Shown piece after piece: positions 42,752-52,259 of a stretch of DNA of 64,000 nucleotides. Origin of the DNA: Ketobacter sp. GTDB taxonomy: Bacteria > Pseudomonadota > Gammaproteobacteria > Pseudomonadales > Ketobacteraceae. The notes beneath the pieces are model-generated. The model searched no databases and had not been told where the DNA came from. It was given only the letters and a program-made list of their open reading frames with translations. Location: positions 1 through 64,000 of the forward strand of contig NZ_RCHN01000032.1 in NCBI RefSeq assembly GCF_003671495.1, read 5' to 3'. Position numbers and translations under genes: made by a program. Within the stretch, counting starts at the first letter, position 1. Each line of letters begins with the position of its first letter.

Positions 42752-44923
42752 ATGCAAAATTCCTCTTTAGTTCAGTCTCTTAACAGTGCGCAGGCGCAAG
42801 CGGTGACCTCCGAGGCCGATCGTTTGCTGGTGTTGGCCGGCGCCGGCAGCGGCAAGACCCGGGTACTGGTGCATCGCATCGCCTGGTTGATTCAGGAACA
42901 ACATTTATCGCCGCACAGCATTCTGGCCGTGACCTTTACCAACAAGGCCGCCGCCGAGATGCGGCACCGCATCGAACGGTTGTTGCGGGCGCCCAGCGGT
43001 TCCATGTGGGTGGGCACCTTCCACGGTCTTGCGCATCGTTTGCTGCGTATGCATTGGGAAGAAGCCCGTTTGCCGCAGAACTTTCAGATTCTGGATTCCG
43101 AAGATCAGTTGCGATTGGTCAAGCGGGTGATGCGGCAACTGGAGCTGGATGAATCCCGTTGGCCTCCCAAGCAGGCCCAGGCGTTCATCAACAGCAATAA
43201 AGATGAAGGTTTGCGACCGGATCACATAGACGATTACGGCGATTTGTATCAGAAAACCCTGGTCACGGTTTACCGGCAATATCAGGAGGCCTGTGAGCGG
43301 GGTGGCATGGTGGATTTTGCCGAGTTGTTGTTGCGCAGTCACGAATTGTGGTTGCAGCAACCCCAGTTGTTGGCCCATTACCAACGGCGCTTCCGTCATA
43401 TTCTGGTGGACGAGTTTCAGGACACCAACCGCATTCAGTATGCCTGGCTGCAGATGCTGGCGGGCAACACGGTACCCATCACCATTGTGGGCGATGACGA
43501 CCAGTCCATTTACGGCTGGCGCGGTGCCCGCATCGAGAACATTCGTTCCTTCGGCGATGACTTCGGTCGGACGGAAGTGGTGCGGCTGGAACAGAACTAC
43601 CGCTCCACCGCCACCATCCTGAACGCCGCCAATGGCGTCATCGCCAACAACCGGGATCGCCTTGGCAAACAGCTGTGGACCTCCGGTGATGACGGCGAAC
43701 CCATTTTCCTGTATGCCGGGTTTAACGAAGTGGACGAAGCCCGCTTTGTGGCGGAGCGCATTCAGCAGGGTTTGCAGCAGGGAATGCGGCGCAGCGACAT
43801 GGCCATCCTGTATCGCTCCAATGCCCAGTCGCGGGTGCTGGAGGAGGCTATGCTGCGGGCCGGGATTCCTTACCGAATTTACGGTGGCCACCGGTTTTTT
43901 GAGCGGCTGGAAATCAAAAACGCCCTGGCGTATCTGCGGCTGATCCAGCATCGGGATGACGACGCTGCGTTCGAACGGGTGGTGAATACGCCACCCCGGG
44001 GCCTGGGGGAAAAATCCCTGGAGCGCATCCGGCTCACGGCCCGCGAGCTCAAGATTCCCCTGTGGCAGGCCAGCCTGATGGTGTTGCAGCATCGGGAGTT
44101 GTCCACCAAGGCGGGAAAATCCCTGGCGGAATTCATGGCCATGGTGGAACAGCTCGACCAGGAAGTCCGCGGCCTGGGTTTGTCGGAACAGGCAGAGCGG
44201 GTGATCGAGGCGTCGGGCCTGATTCCCTATCACCAGAACGAGAAAGGTGACCGGGGTGAGGCGCGGGTGGAAAACATCAAAGAACTGATCAGTGCCACCC
44301 GTGAATTCGAAATCAACGGTGCAGGTAACAGCGGCGAGGAAACCGGCGCCTCACTGGCGGCGTTTCTGGATCACGCCGCGCTGGAAGCGGGGGACACCCA
44401 GGCAGAGGCGGACGAAGACTGCGTGCAGATGATGACGCTGCACTCCGCCAAGGGCCTGGAGTTTCCCGTGGTGTTCATGACCGGGGTGGAAGAGGGGCTG
44501 TTTCCGTCCATGCAGTCGGCAGAGGATCTGGGTCGCATGGAGGAGGAACGCCGGCTTGCCTACGTCGGCATTACCCGGGCCATGAAGAAACTCTTTATCA
44601 CCCATGCGGAAAGCCGACGCATCTACGGTTCGGAAGCCCTGCATGCACCGTCGCGGTTTATCCGCGAGATCCCCCCGCACTGCCTGCAGGAGGTGCGGGC
44701 GGCGGCCAAGATCACCCGCCCCATTGCGCCCAGCGGCGGTTACCGGGTGCAGGAGCCGGATGCACCTTATCGTCTGGGGCGTTCGGTGCGTCATCCCAAA
44801 TTTGGTGACGGGGTTATCATGGGTTGCGAGGGCCTGGGGCCCAATGCCCGGGTGCGGGTCAATTTCGCCGGGGCTGGGGAGAAGTGGCTGGTGGCCCAGT
44901 ACGCTCGCCTGGAGTTGCTGTAA
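42752..44923 (+). CDS. uvrD: DNA helicase II (UvrD)
   Basis: 723 residues, the normal length for UvrD. Superfamily 1A motifs in order: Q motif LNSAQAQAV, Walker A VLAGAGSGKTRVLVHRI (residues about 28-44), Ia FTNKAAAEM, II HILVDEFQDTN (about 220), III GDDDQSIYGWRGA, IV QNYRST, V MTLHSAKGLEFPVVF (about 566) and VI RRLAYVGITRAMKKL. The C-terminal Tudor-like segment FGDGVIMGCEGLGPNARVRVNFAGAG is intact; it contacts RNA polymerase and UvrB in E. coli. Unwinds 3'-5' in nucleotide excision and mismatch repair. Divergent from DUF1302 with no close functional neighbour. Confidence 0.96.
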   Translation: MQNSSLVQSLNSAQAQAVTSEADRLLVLAGAGSGKTRVLVHRIAWLIQEQHLSPHSILAVTFTNKAAAEMRHRIERLLRAPSGSMWVGTFHGLAHRLLRMHWEEARLPQNFQILDSEDQLRLVKRVMRQLELDESRWPPKQAQAFINSNKDEGLRPDHIDDYGDLYQKTLVTVYRQYQEACERGGMVDFAELLLRSHELWLQQPQLLAHYQRRFRHILVDEFQDTNRIQYAWLQMLAGNTVPITIVGDDDQSIYGWRGARIENIRSFGDDFGRTEVVRLEQNYRSTATILNAANGVIANNRDRLGKQLWTSGDDGEPIFLYAGFNEVDEARFVAERIQQGLQQGMRRSDMAILYRSNAQSRVLEEAMLRAGIPYRIYGGHRFFERLEIKNALAYLRLIQHRDDDAAFERVVNTPPRGLGEKSLERIRLTARELKIPLWQASLMVLQHRELSTKAGKSLAEFMAMVEQLDQEVRGLGLSEQAERVIEASGLIPYHQNEKGDRGEARVENIKELISATREFEINGAGNSGEETGASLAAFLDHAALEAGDTQAEADEDCVQMMTLHSAKGLEFPVVFMTGVEEGLFPSMQSAEDLGRMEEERRLAYVGITRAMKKLFITHAESRRIYGSEALHAPSRFIREIPPHCLQEVRAAAKITRPIAPSGGYRVQEPDAPYRLGRSVRHPKFGDGVIMGCEGLGPNARVRVNFAGAGEKWLVAQYARLELL

Positions 44924-45004
44924 CGGGGATTTTCGCTCGCATCCGGGGCTTGACTCCCGGCGCTGAAATAGAGAGCCTTTCAGGCACCAAAAAACAGATC
45001 AACA

Positions 45005-45055
45005 ATCGACACCAAATTAGAATACCATCCGATAACACCAATCGATAACACCAAC
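45005..45055. repeat. Tandem 13-bp direct repeats before the TRAP binding-protein gene
   Basis: CGATAACACCAAT and CGATAACACCAAC stand head to tail (45030-45042, 45043-45055), with a degenerate third copy CGACACCAAA near 45007-45016. Located 24-70 bases before the dctP start, overlapping where the promoter should be; a regulator binding cooperatively to direct repeats is possible. Confidence 0.55.
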
Positions 45056-45078
45056 AAGAAATCTGCAGGAGCCTACAG

Positions 45079-46182
45079 ATGACGCGGATGCTCACGAAGC
45101 TGGTCTGGCTGACCCTAGGATTGCTCGCCCTCACCGCTTGCGGGAAAGACACAGAATCCACCGATGCGGCGCAAGCCGTTCCCCAACAAACATTTGAATG
45201 GAAGATGGTCACCACCTGGCCCCGCAATTATCCCGGCCTGGGCATGGCCCCGGAAAACTTCGCCAAAGCGGTCAATGAAATGAGCGGCGGGCGGTTGAAG
45301 GTGAAGGTGCATGGTGCCGGCGAGTTGGTGCCCGCCATGGGGGTGTTTGATGCGGTGGCCCGCGGTGCCGTGGAAGTGGGTCATGGTGCGGCCTATTACT
45401 GGAAAGGCAAGAGCCCGGCAGCCCAGTTTTTTACCGCAGTGCCCTTTGGCCTGAACGTACAGGAGATGAATGGCTGGCTGCATTATGGCGGCGGCCTGGA
45501 ATTGTGGCGGGAAGTGTACGCCCCGTTTAATCTGGTGCCCTTTGCCGGCGGTAGCACCGGTGTGCAGATGGCAGGCTGGTTCAAACAGGAGATCCACAGT
45601 GTGGATGATCTCAAGGGGCTGAAAATGCGCATTCCCGGACTGGCCGGTGAGGTATTCCAGCGTCTGGGGGGGGTACCGGTGACTTTGCCCGGGGGAGAGC
45701 TGTTCACCGCCCTGCAGACCGGCTCCATTGACGCCACCGAATGGGTGGGCCCCTACAATGATCTCACCTTCGGTTTGTACAAAGCCGCCGACTATTACTA
45801 CTACCCCGGCTGGCATGAGCCCGGGGCCATGCTGGAGTTCATCATCAACAAGGAAGCCTGGGCCAAGCTGCCGCCGGATCTGCAGGCCATCGTCACCTAC
45901 GCCACCCGCGCCATCAACCAGGATATGCTGGATGAATACACCGCCCGCAATAACACCGCATTAAAAGAGCTGGTGGAAAAACACGGTGTGCAACTGCGCA
46001 AGCTGCCGGACGATGTGGTGGAGGCGTTGCGGGTTGCCTCAGAGCAGGTGATTCAGGAGACCATTGCCGAGGATGCCATGGCGAAGAAGGTGTACGCCTC
46101 CTTTAAAGCTTTCCGCGACAATGTAATGCCCTACACCGCCATCTCCGAAGAGGCGTTTCTCAAAATCCGGGATGGGAAATAG
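45079..46182 (+). CDS. dctP: TRAP transporter solute-binding lipoprotein (2-oxoacid type)
   Basis: 367 residues. A signal with lipobox LLALTACGKD marks a lipid-anchored binding protein, less usual for TRAP systems. The DctP fold follows: FEWKMVTTWPRNYPGLGMAPENFAKAV, MRIPGLAGEVFQRLGGVPV with the substrate Arg (about residue 178), and DATEWVGPYNDLTFGLYKAADYYYYPGWHEPGAML (about 215-250). This last segment is characteristic of the TakP/lactate-binding group, which binds 2-oxoacids or 2-hydroxyacids, often with calcium. Its permeases lie on the opposite strand at 46724-48651, separated by a thioesterase gene, so they are expressed as different transcripts. Confidence 0.92.
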   Translation: MTRMLTKLVWLTLGLLALTACGKDTESTDAAQAVPQQTFEWKMVTTWPRNYPGLGMAPENFAKAVNEMSGGRLKVKVHGAGELVPAMGVFDAVARGAVEVGHGAAYYWKGKSPAAQFFTAVPFGLNVQEMNGWLHYGGGLELWREVYAPFNLVPFAGGSTGVQMAGWFKQEIHSVDDLKGLKMRIPGLAGEVFQRLGGVPVTLPGGELFTALQTGSIDATEWVGPYNDLTFGLYKAADYYYYPGWHEPGAMLEFIINKEAWAKLPPDLQAIVTYATRAINQDMLDEYTARNNTALKELVEKHGVQLRKLPDDVVEALRVASEQVIQETIAEDAMAKKVYASFKAFRDNVMPYTAISEEAFLKIRDGK

Positions 46183-46223
46183 CCGCGGGCTGTAAACAGG
46201 TTGTTGCCATCCCCATAAAAACG

Positions 46224-46252
46224 CAAGGCCGCATTCGTGCGGCCTTGTTGAT
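46224..46252. terminator. Strong bidirectional-type terminator
   Basis: CAAGGCCGCA-TTCG-TGCGGCCTTG is a perfect 10-bp stem with a stable tetraloop, between converging dctP and the thioesterase gene. On the minus strand it is followed by GCGTTTTT, on the plus strand by TTGATT, so it serves the thioesterase best and dctP partly. Confidence 0.88.
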
Positions 46253-46270
46253 TGCGGTGGCGAACAGACC

Positions 46271-46690
46271 TCAGGAGGTGCGGGGCACCGGGCGGGTACG
46301 GCGGTTTTCGTCGATGGCCACGAAGGTGAACTGGCCTTCGGTGACTTTGCGCGCTTCGGCGTCACTGTGGTGCCGGGCCCAGACTTCCACCACGATGGTC
46401 ATGGAGCTGCGGCCAATGTCTTTAACGGTGGTGTAGCAGCTCACCACGGAGCCTACTGCCACCGGGCGTAAAAAGACCATGGAATCGATGGCGACGGTGG
46501 CCACTCTGCCGCGGGCCAGGCGATTGGCGCAAACGGCGCCGGCCAGGTCCATCTGCGATACCAGCCAGCCACCGAAAATATCACCGTCCGCATTGGAGTC
46601 GGCGGGCATGGCAATGGTCTGCAGGGACAATTCACCCACCGGCATGGGTACGTCGTCGTTGTCTTCGTCGATTTCCACGATATCGTTCAT
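46271..46690 (-). CDS. yciA: YciA-like acyl-CoA thioesterase
   Basis: 139 residues with the YciA/BACH hotdog pattern: LSLQTIAMPADSNADGDIFGGWLVSQMDLAGAVCANRLARG (about residues 21-61), where the Asp in NADGDIFGG and the Gly-Gly-Trp loop form the active site, then VATVAIDSMVFLRPVAVGSVVSCYTTV and RSSMTIVVEVWARH. A soluble hexameric hydrolase of short to medium acyl-CoA. An acidic N-terminal tail (EIDEDNDD) is an unusual addition. Lies 33 bases downstream of the TRAP large permease start side, i.e. upstream of the permease's stop on the same strand order dctQ, dctM, yciA. Confidence 0.92.
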   Translation of the reverse strand: MNDIVEIDEDNDDVPMPVGELSLQTIAMPADSNADGDIFGGWLVSQMDLAGAVCANRLARGRVATVAIDSMVFLRPVAVGSVVSCYTTVKDIGRSSMTIVVEVWARHHSDAEARKVTEGQFTFVAIDENRRTRPVPRTS

Positions 46691-46723
46691 GTTCTTCCTG
46701 TTATTGGGGAAAGTGGTCGGTCT

Positions 46724-48094
46724 TTAAGAGTTATAGACTATATCTGGCAACCATGTGGCAAGTGAAGGCCAAATTGCAATTAGTGACAAAGTGACAATCT
46801 GGATCAATATAAAGGGAGCCACACCGCGGTAGATGGTGCCGGTGGGGATGCTGTCCGGGGTGACGCCGCGCAGGTAAAACAGGGCAAAGCCAAAGGGCGG
46901 GGTCAGGAAGGAGGTCTGCAGGTTGACTGCGATCATCACCCCGAACCAGACCGGATCAATGCCCATGGCCAGCAGCACTGGCCCCACAATGGGCACCACC
47001 ACAAAGGTGATCTCGATGAAGTCCAGAATGAAACCCAGCAGAAAGATCACCACCATCACCAGCAGCATGGCGCTGAACACACCGCCGGGCATGTTATTGA
47101 TGAATTCGTGAATCAGGTCATCGCCATTGAAGCCACGGAACACCAGCGAGAACAGGGTGGCGCCAATGAGAATGGCGAACACCATGCAGGTGACTTTGGT
47201 GGTGGAGGTCATGATGTCCTGCAGGTTGGACCAGGTCAGTTGTCGCTGCAGCAGGGCCAGCAGGGTGGCACCGACGGCACCCACTGCGGCGGCTTCGGTG
47301 GGGGTGGCCAGCCCCGCCAGGATGGAACCCAGCACTGCCACGATCAACAGCAGGGGCGGCAACAGGCCTTTGATGCATTGCTGCAACAGCGGTCCCTGCT
47401 GGGATTCATCCGGTTCCACCGCCGGTGCGCAGGTGGGGTTCAGCACTGCCCGACTGATAATGTAGCCCATGTACAGCAATACCATCAGCAATCCGGGTAC
47501 CAGGGCGCCTACGAACAGGTCCCCCACCGACACGGTATCCACATTGAAAATGCCCATGTTGAGCTGGGCCTGTTGGTAGGCGTTGGACAGCACGTCCCCC
47601 AGCAGCACCAGGGCGATGGAGGGTGGAATGATCTGCCCGAGCGTACCGGTGGCGGCAATGCTGCCGGTGGCCAGGGCCGGATCGTAGCCCCGCTTGATCA
47701 TGGTGGGCAGGGCCAGCAGGCCCATGGTGACCACGGTGGCGCCGACGATGCCGGTGCTGGCGGCCAGCAGCATGCCCACCAGGGTCACCGACAGCCCCAG
47801 GCCACCGGGGAAACGGCCGAACAGGCGTCCCATGGTGTTGAGCAGGTTTTCCGCTACTTTCGATTTCTCCAGTGTCACGCCCATCAATACAAATAACGGC
47901 ACCGCCAGCAGGGTCTGGTTTTCCATGATGCCGTAAAGCCGGTTGGGCAGGGCATGTAACAGGGTGGGGTCGAAGCCCCCCAGCAGCACGCCGAGTCCGG
48001 CAAATATCAGGGCTACGCCACCCAGGGTAAAGGCCACCGGGTAACCCAGCATCAGCGCCAGGCACACCACCAGGAACATTAATAAAGGAATCAT
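46724..48094 (-). CDS. dctM: TRAP transporter large permease
   Basis: 456 residues and about 12 hydrophobic helices, the DctM/SiaM type sodium-coupled membrane subunit. Recognisable segments are VPLFVLMGVTLEKSKVAENLLNTMGRLFGRFPGGL, GATVVTMGLLALPTMIKRGYDPALATGSIAATGTLGQIIPPSIALVLLGD and AVNLQTSFLTPPFGFALFYLRGV. The length (about 450 rather than 425) and the central loop with LNPTCAPAVEPDESQQGP match the 2-oxoacid TRAP group, consistent with the DctP next door. Its start overlaps the dctQ stop by 4 bp (ATGA), so translation is coupled. Confidence 0.94.
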   Translation of the reverse strand: MIPLLMFLVVCLALMLGYPVAFTLGGVALIFAGLGVLLGGFDPTLLHALPNRLYGIMENQTLLAVPLFVLMGVTLEKSKVAENLLNTMGRLFGRFPGGLGLSVTLVGMLLAASTGIVGATVVTMGLLALPTMIKRGYDPALATGSIAATGTLGQIIPPSIALVLLGDVLSNAYQQAQLNMGIFNVDTVSVGDLFVGALVPGLLMVLLYMGYIISRAVLNPTCAPAVEPDESQQGPLLQQCIKGLLPPLLLIVAVLGSILAGLATPTEAAAVGAVGATLLALLQRQLTWSNLQDIMTSTTKVTCMVFAILIGATLFSLVFRGFNGDDLIHEFINNMPGGVFSAMLLVMVVIFLLGFILDFIEITFVVVPIVGPVLLAMGIDPVWFGVMIAVNLQTSFLTPPFGFALFYLRGVTPDSIPTGTIYRGVAPFILIQIVTLSLIAIWPSLATWLPDIVYNS

Positions 48095-48651
48095 AACAAC
48101 TCGGACTCCCCTGGGGTGGGAGCCAGCTTGCCGCTGAGAATGGCGATACTGCGCAGGGCTTCAATGCTGCCCTGGGCCAGCAACAGGCCACACATCAGGG
48201 GGATCAGGGATTTCAGCAGGTAGATATAGGGCAGGCCGTCGGCCTCGCCGGAGCGTTCCTGGATCTGCCAGGAGAAGGCCACAAAATCCAGGCTGGACCA
48301 GAGCATGAAGCCGGCCATGGGAAACAGCAACAGTAAGGTGCCCAGCAAGTCCACCCAGGCCCGGATACGGGGGCTGAAACGCCGATAGAACACGTCCACC
48401 CGCACATGGGCGTTGTGCTTCAGGGTATAGGCGCTGGCCAGCATGAACAGGATGGCGTGCAGGTACATGACACTTTCCTGCAGGGCGATGGCGCTGAGGC
48501 GGACGCCGCCGATGGTCAGGCCGCTGGTGTTGAAACCATAGCGCAGCACCACCACCAGGAAGGTGATGGCCATAATGGCGATGGATGCAGTGGCCAGCAG
48601 GCGCCCCAAGGCCTCACTGACCCGGTCCAGGTAGGAAATTATGGTTGTCAT
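48091..48651 (-). CDS. dctQ: TRAP transporter small permease
   Basis: 186 residues with four hydrophobic helices, of the DctQ family. Conserved features are the amphipathic start ISYLDRVSEALGRLLATASIAIMAITFLVVVLRYGFN and HAILFMLASAYTLKHNAHVRVDVFYRRFSPRIRAWVDLLG, the latter being the family signature around residues 65-105. It forms the membrane complex with DctM. Its binding protein is on the opposite strand 2 kb away. Confidence 0.93.
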   Translation of the reverse strand: MTTIISYLDRVSEALGRLLATASIAIMAITFLVVVLRYGFNTSGLTIGGVRLSAIALQESVMYLHAILFMLASAYTLKHNAHVRVDVFYRRFSPRIRAWVDLLGTLLLLFPMAGFMLWSSLDFVAFSWQIQERSGEADGLPYIYLLKSLIPLMCGLLLAQGSIEALRSIAILSGKLAPTPGESELL

Positions 48652-48767
48652 CTTGGTGCGCTAATGTCCCCGGAACAGTCGCGGCGCATTATAGCGGCAG
48701 GGGACCCGCCTGGGCAAAGCATCCCTGCGGGATAAATATCCCATGGGCGCGTCCGGTCGAAACGAAA

Positions 48768-48801
48768 TTGTAATATAATTGTCACACGCTGCCCCTATAG
48801 T
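48768..48801 (+). promoter_or_regulatory. Pho box and PhoB-dependent promoter of pstS
   Basis: TTGTAAT-ATAA-TTGTCAC (48768-48785) has two 7-base half-sites at the 11-base period of a PhoB Pho box; the second half-site is near consensus, the first weaker. A TATAGT box (48796-48801) follows 10 bases later, the spacing used when PhoB replaces the -35 box. It lies about 70 bases upstream of pstS. Confidence 0.75.
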
Positions 48802-48869
48802 TCCGAGGTCATGGGGGCAAAGACAGCGATAGTACCCCGATACAAAGCCAACAATCTCGGAGAAAATCC

Positions 48870-49868
48870 ATGAATTTCAAGAAATTAGTTGCTTCTGTTG
48901 CAATGACGGCCAGTGCTGCCCTGATTGCAACCGGTGCTCAGGCTGAAGCCAAAGTCGATCCTAAACTGCCTGCCTACAGCAAGGTGGGTGGCGTTTCCGG
49001 TAACATCTCCAGCGTTGGTTCCGATACTCTGGCTAACCTGATGACGTTCTGGGCGGAAGAGTTTAAAAAGCAGTATCCCAACGTGGCCGTGCAGATCCAG
49101 GCCGCCGGTTCCTCCACAGCGCCGCCGGCTCTGACTGAAGGCACTTCCAACCTGGGCCCCATGAGCCGCAAGATGAAGGACAAGGAAATCGAAGCCTTCG
49201 AGAAGAAATTCGGTTACAAGCCCACCGCGATCCCGGTTGCCATCGACGCCCTGGCGGTATTCGTGAACAAGGACAACCCGATCAAGGGCCTGGACATCGA
49301 ACAGGTTGATGCCATTTTCTCTTCCACCCGTACCTGTGGTGGCGCCAATGACATCACCAAGTGGGGTCAGGTGGGTCTGACCGGTGAGTGGGCCAACCGT
49401 GACATTCAGCTGTATGGCCGTAACTCCGTATCCGGCACCTACGGTTACTTCAAAGACGAAGCCCTGTGTAAAGGTGACTTCAAGAGCAGCGTAAACGAAC
49501 AGCCCGGTTCTGCATCTGTGGTGCAGTCTGTTGCCACTTCCCTGAACGGCGTGGGCTACTCCGGTATCGGTTACAAGACTTCCAGCGTACGCGCTCTGCC
49601 TTTGGCCAAGAAAGGCACCAAGTATGTAGAAGCGTCCCCGGAAGCGGCCCTGGACGGCTCCTATCCTCTGTCCCGTGCGCTGTATGTGTACGTGAACAAG
49701 GCGCCTGGCAAGGAACTGTCTCCTCTGGAGCGTGAGTTTGTCAAACTGATCATGTCCAAAGAAGGTCAGGAAATCGTGGTTAAGGACGGCTACATTCCGC
49801 TGCCTTCCTCCCTGGTTGCCAAGACTCTGGGCAAGTTGGGCATCAAGTCCGAAATCGCCGCAAAATAA
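48870..49868 (+). CDS. pstS: Phosphate-binding periplasmic protein PstS
   Basis: 332 residues with signal peptide ([23 protein letters not shown]). Phosphate contacts typical of this family are visible: [41 protein letters not shown] (about residues 78-107) and [13 protein letters not shown] near 180. This is the longer PstS class found in Pseudomonas-like organisms. Captures inorganic phosphate for PstCAB. Preceded by a Pho box, and separated from pstC by a stable hairpin that probably lets pstS mRNA be more abundant than the rest of the operon. Confidence 0.95.
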   Translation: MNFKKLVASVAMTASAALIATGAQAEAKVDPKLPAYSKVGGVSGNISSVGSDTLANLMTFWAEEFKKQYPNVAVQIQAAGSSTAPPALTEGTSNLGPMSRKMKDKEIEAFEKKFGYKPTAIPVAIDALAVFVNKDNPIKGLDIEQVDAIFSSTRTCGGANDITKWGQVGLTGEWANRDIQLYGRNSVSGTYGYFKDEALCKGDFKSSVNEQPGSASVVQSVATSLNGVGYSGIGYKTSSVRALPLAKKGTKYVEASPEAALDGSYPLSRALYVYVNKAPGKELSPLEREFVKLIMSKEGQEIVVKDGYIPLPSSLVAKTLGKLGIKSEIAAK

Positions 49869-49913
49869 TTCCTTCCTGATGCAGTAACAACGCAGTAAGA
49901 AGGAAAACCATGG

Positions 49914-49949
49914 ACGGGGCTACAGGCAATTTACTGTGGCCCCGTTTTG
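49914..49949 (+). terminator. Attenuator-type terminator between pstS and pstC
   Basis: ACGGGGCTACAG (49914-49925) pairs with CTGTGGCCCCGT (49934-49945), 12 bp with one T-G pair and an 8-base loop, followed by a short T-run. Located 46 bases after pstS, in the position of the partial terminators of many binding-protein genes. Confidence 0.8.
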
Positions 49950-49977
49950 TCATCAGAAAGTATTGGGTTTAGAGTCC

Positions 49978-52245
49978 ATGGAATCAACCAGCGAAGCATT
50001 GTTTGGGGTGTCCGCAGAGCGTCTGACCAAGATGCGACGGTATCGCAAGTTGAAAGACCAGGTAGCAGCCAAGGCCATCAGCGCCGGTGGCGTGGGGGTG
50101 ATTTTCGCCATCTGTCTGATCTTTTTTTACCTGCTCTATGAAGTGTTGCCGCTCTTCTTGCCGGCCTCCATGGAGGAACGCAGCAGCCTGACCCACTATC
50201 AGGTGGAAGACCCTTACTTTACCGTGTTGGAAGAGCAGGGCCAGGTGGCACTGGCGGTGGATAAAGTGCGTGGCCCGGTGTTCTATAACGCCCGTAGCGG
50301 CGAGCTGGTGGAACAGCCGCAGTTGCCGGTGGATCAGCCGATCACTGCGTTTTCCAAGGATGCGCCGGGCACCCGTTCTTTTGCCCTGGGCTTTGCTGAC
50401 GGCAGTGTTCTGATTCAAAAACCCAGTTACCACATTGAATACGGCGCCACCACCCAGGATAAAACCGTGGTGCCCAGCATCACCTACCCGCTGGGTGAGG
50501 AGCCCATCAGCGTGCTGGAAGGTGAGGCGGTGGCCCACCTGGCCTATCGTGAGTCCGGTGATCGCGTGCGGATCGTTGCCGCCAACGCCGCCGGCGAACT
50601 GTTCATGAAAGATTTTGCCAAAACCGAAAGTTTCCTCTCCGATGAAGTGGAGCTGGAGGAAATCGACCGGGTGCAGCTGCCCTCGGCGTCGGGTACATTG
50701 AATAAAGTATTGTTGAGCCTGGATCAGCGCTGGCTGTTCCTGGTGGAAAACCAGCGGCGGGTGGAAGTGATGGACCTGCGCAATCCGGTGGCGGATATGC
50801 GGGTGGACATCGCCGAAGTGGTGAGTGGGGATACCCGCATCACCGTCAGCGATTTTCTGCTGGGTGGCTTCTCCCTGTTGCTGGCGGATACCCAAGGGGT
50901 CATCAGTCAGTGGTTCGTCACCTATAACGAAGCCAATGCGCCGCACCTGGTGAAGGTGCGATCCCTGACCCTGGAGGAAGGCACTCCCATCACTACCCTG
51001 CAAACCGAGCACCGTCGCAAAGGGTTCATTGCCGGTGACGCTGCGGGCAACGTTGGCCTGTTCAACACCACCGCCGAGCGGGAGGTGAAGGACGAAAAAA
51101 TTTCCGCTGAGCCGATCCGCTGGATTGCCATGTCACCCCGTGGTGACTCGGTGCTGTTTAAAGCCCAGCAGGAAGCCCCACGCAATTTCTATATCCATAA
51201 CGAGCACCCGGAAGTGTCCTGGCACTCCATGTGGAACAAGGTGTGGTACGAGCGTTATGAGGAGCCCACGTTCACCTGGCAGAGCTCGTCCGCCAGCAAC
51301 GATTTTGAACCCAAGTTCAGCCTGATGCCGCTCACCTTCGGCACCATGAAAGCTGCCTTCTATGCCATGCTGGTGGCGGTGCCCCTGGCCATTTGCGGCG
51401 CGATCTATACCGCCTATTTCATGGCACCGTCACTGCGCACCAAGGTCAAGCCCACCATCGAGCTGATGGAAGCCATGCCCACGGTAATCCTGGGCTTTCT
51501 GGCGGGGTTGTGGCTTGCCCCCCTGGTGGAGGCGCACCTGGCGGGGGTAACCAGTATCCTGGTGCTGACGCCGATCTTTATTATCACGGCGGCGTTTCTC
51601 TGGTCCCGTTTGCCCCGTGAAATCAGTACCCGTGTTCCCGACGGTTATGTGCCGGTGATTCTGATTCCGGTGGTGGTGCTGGCCGGCGCCCTCTCCATGT
51701 GGCTCAGCGATCCCATCGAAATGGCGTTCTTCAACGGCAGCATGCGGGATTGGGTATCCCATGACCTGGGTATCGATTTTGACCAGCGCAACTCCCTGGT
51801 GGTGGGACTGGCCATGGGCTTTGCGGTGATCCCCACCATTTTTTCCATCACGGAAGACGCGATCTTTGCGGTGCCCAAAGGGCTCACCCAGGGTTCCCTG
51901 GCGCTGGGCGCCACGCCCTGGCAAACCCTGGTGCGGGTAGTGATGCCCACCGCCAGTCCGGGTATCTTCTCAGCCCTGATGATCGGCCTGGGCCGGGCTG
52001 TGGGTGAAACCATGATTGTGCTGATGGCCACCGGTAACACGCCGATCATGGACATGAATATTTTCGAAGGTCTGCGCACTCTATCCGCCAATATCGCGGT
52101 GGAAATGCCGGAGGCAGAGGTGGACAGCACCCACTTCCGCATTCTGTTCCTGTCGGGTCTGGTGTTGTTTATCTTCACCTTTATGGTCAACACCACCGCA
52201 GAGGTTGTGCGTCAACGTCTGCGTGAAAAATACGGCTCGCTGTAG
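49978..52245 (+). CDS. pstC: Phosphate ABC transporter permease PstC with large N-terminal extension
   Basis: 755 residues from the ATG at 49978, more than double the 300-residue E. coli PstC. A membrane helix at about 40-60 (GGVGVIFAICLIFFYLLYEVLPLF) is followed by about 370 residues of beta-rich, probably periplasmic sequence resembling a WD/propeller-like repeat region (VALAVDKVRGPVFYNARSGE; KVLLSLDQRWLFLVENQRRVEVMD). The permease core starts near 450 (LTFGTMKAAFYAMLVAVPLAICGAIYTAYF) and contains the EAA loop [27 protein letters not shown]. Such long PstC proteins are known in pseudomonads. The function of the extension is not established. Confidence 0.93.
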   Translation: MESTSEALFGVSAERLTKMRRYRKLKDQVAAKAISAGGVGVIFAICLIFFYLLYEVLPLFLPASMEERSSLTHYQVEDPYFTVLEEQGQVALAVDKVRGPVFYNARSGELVEQPQLPVDQPITAFSKDAPGTRSFALGFADGSVLIQKPSYHIEYGATTQDKTVVPSITYPLGEEPISVLEGEAVAHLAYRESGDRVRIVAANAAGELFMKDFAKTESFLSDEVELEEIDRVQLPSASGTLNKVLLSLDQRWLFLVENQRRVEVMDLRNPVADMRVDIAEVVSGDTRITVSDFLLGGFSLLLADTQGVISQWFVTYNEANAPHLVKVRSLTLEEGTPITTLQTEHRRKGFIAGDAAGNVGLFNTTAEREVKDEKISAEPIRWIAMSPRGDSVLFKAQQEAPRNFYIHNEHPEVSWHSMWNKVWYERYEEPTFTWQSSSASNDFEPKFSLMPLTFGTMKAAFYAMLVAVPLAICGAIYTAYFMAPSLRTKVKPTIELMEAMPTVILGFLAGLWLAPLVEAHLAGVTSILVLTPIFIITAAFLWSRLPREISTRVPDGYVPVILIPVVVLAGALSMWLSDPIEMAFFNGSMRDWVSHDLGIDFDQRNSLVVGLAMGFAVIPTIFSITEDAIFAVPKGLTQGSLALGATPWQTLVRVVMPTASPGIFSALMIGLGRAVGETMIVLMATGNTPIMDMNIFEGLRTLSANIAVEMPEAEVDSTHFRILFLSGLVLFIFTFMVNTTAEVVRQRLREKYGSL

Positions 52246-52259
52246 TTGGGGGAAACACG

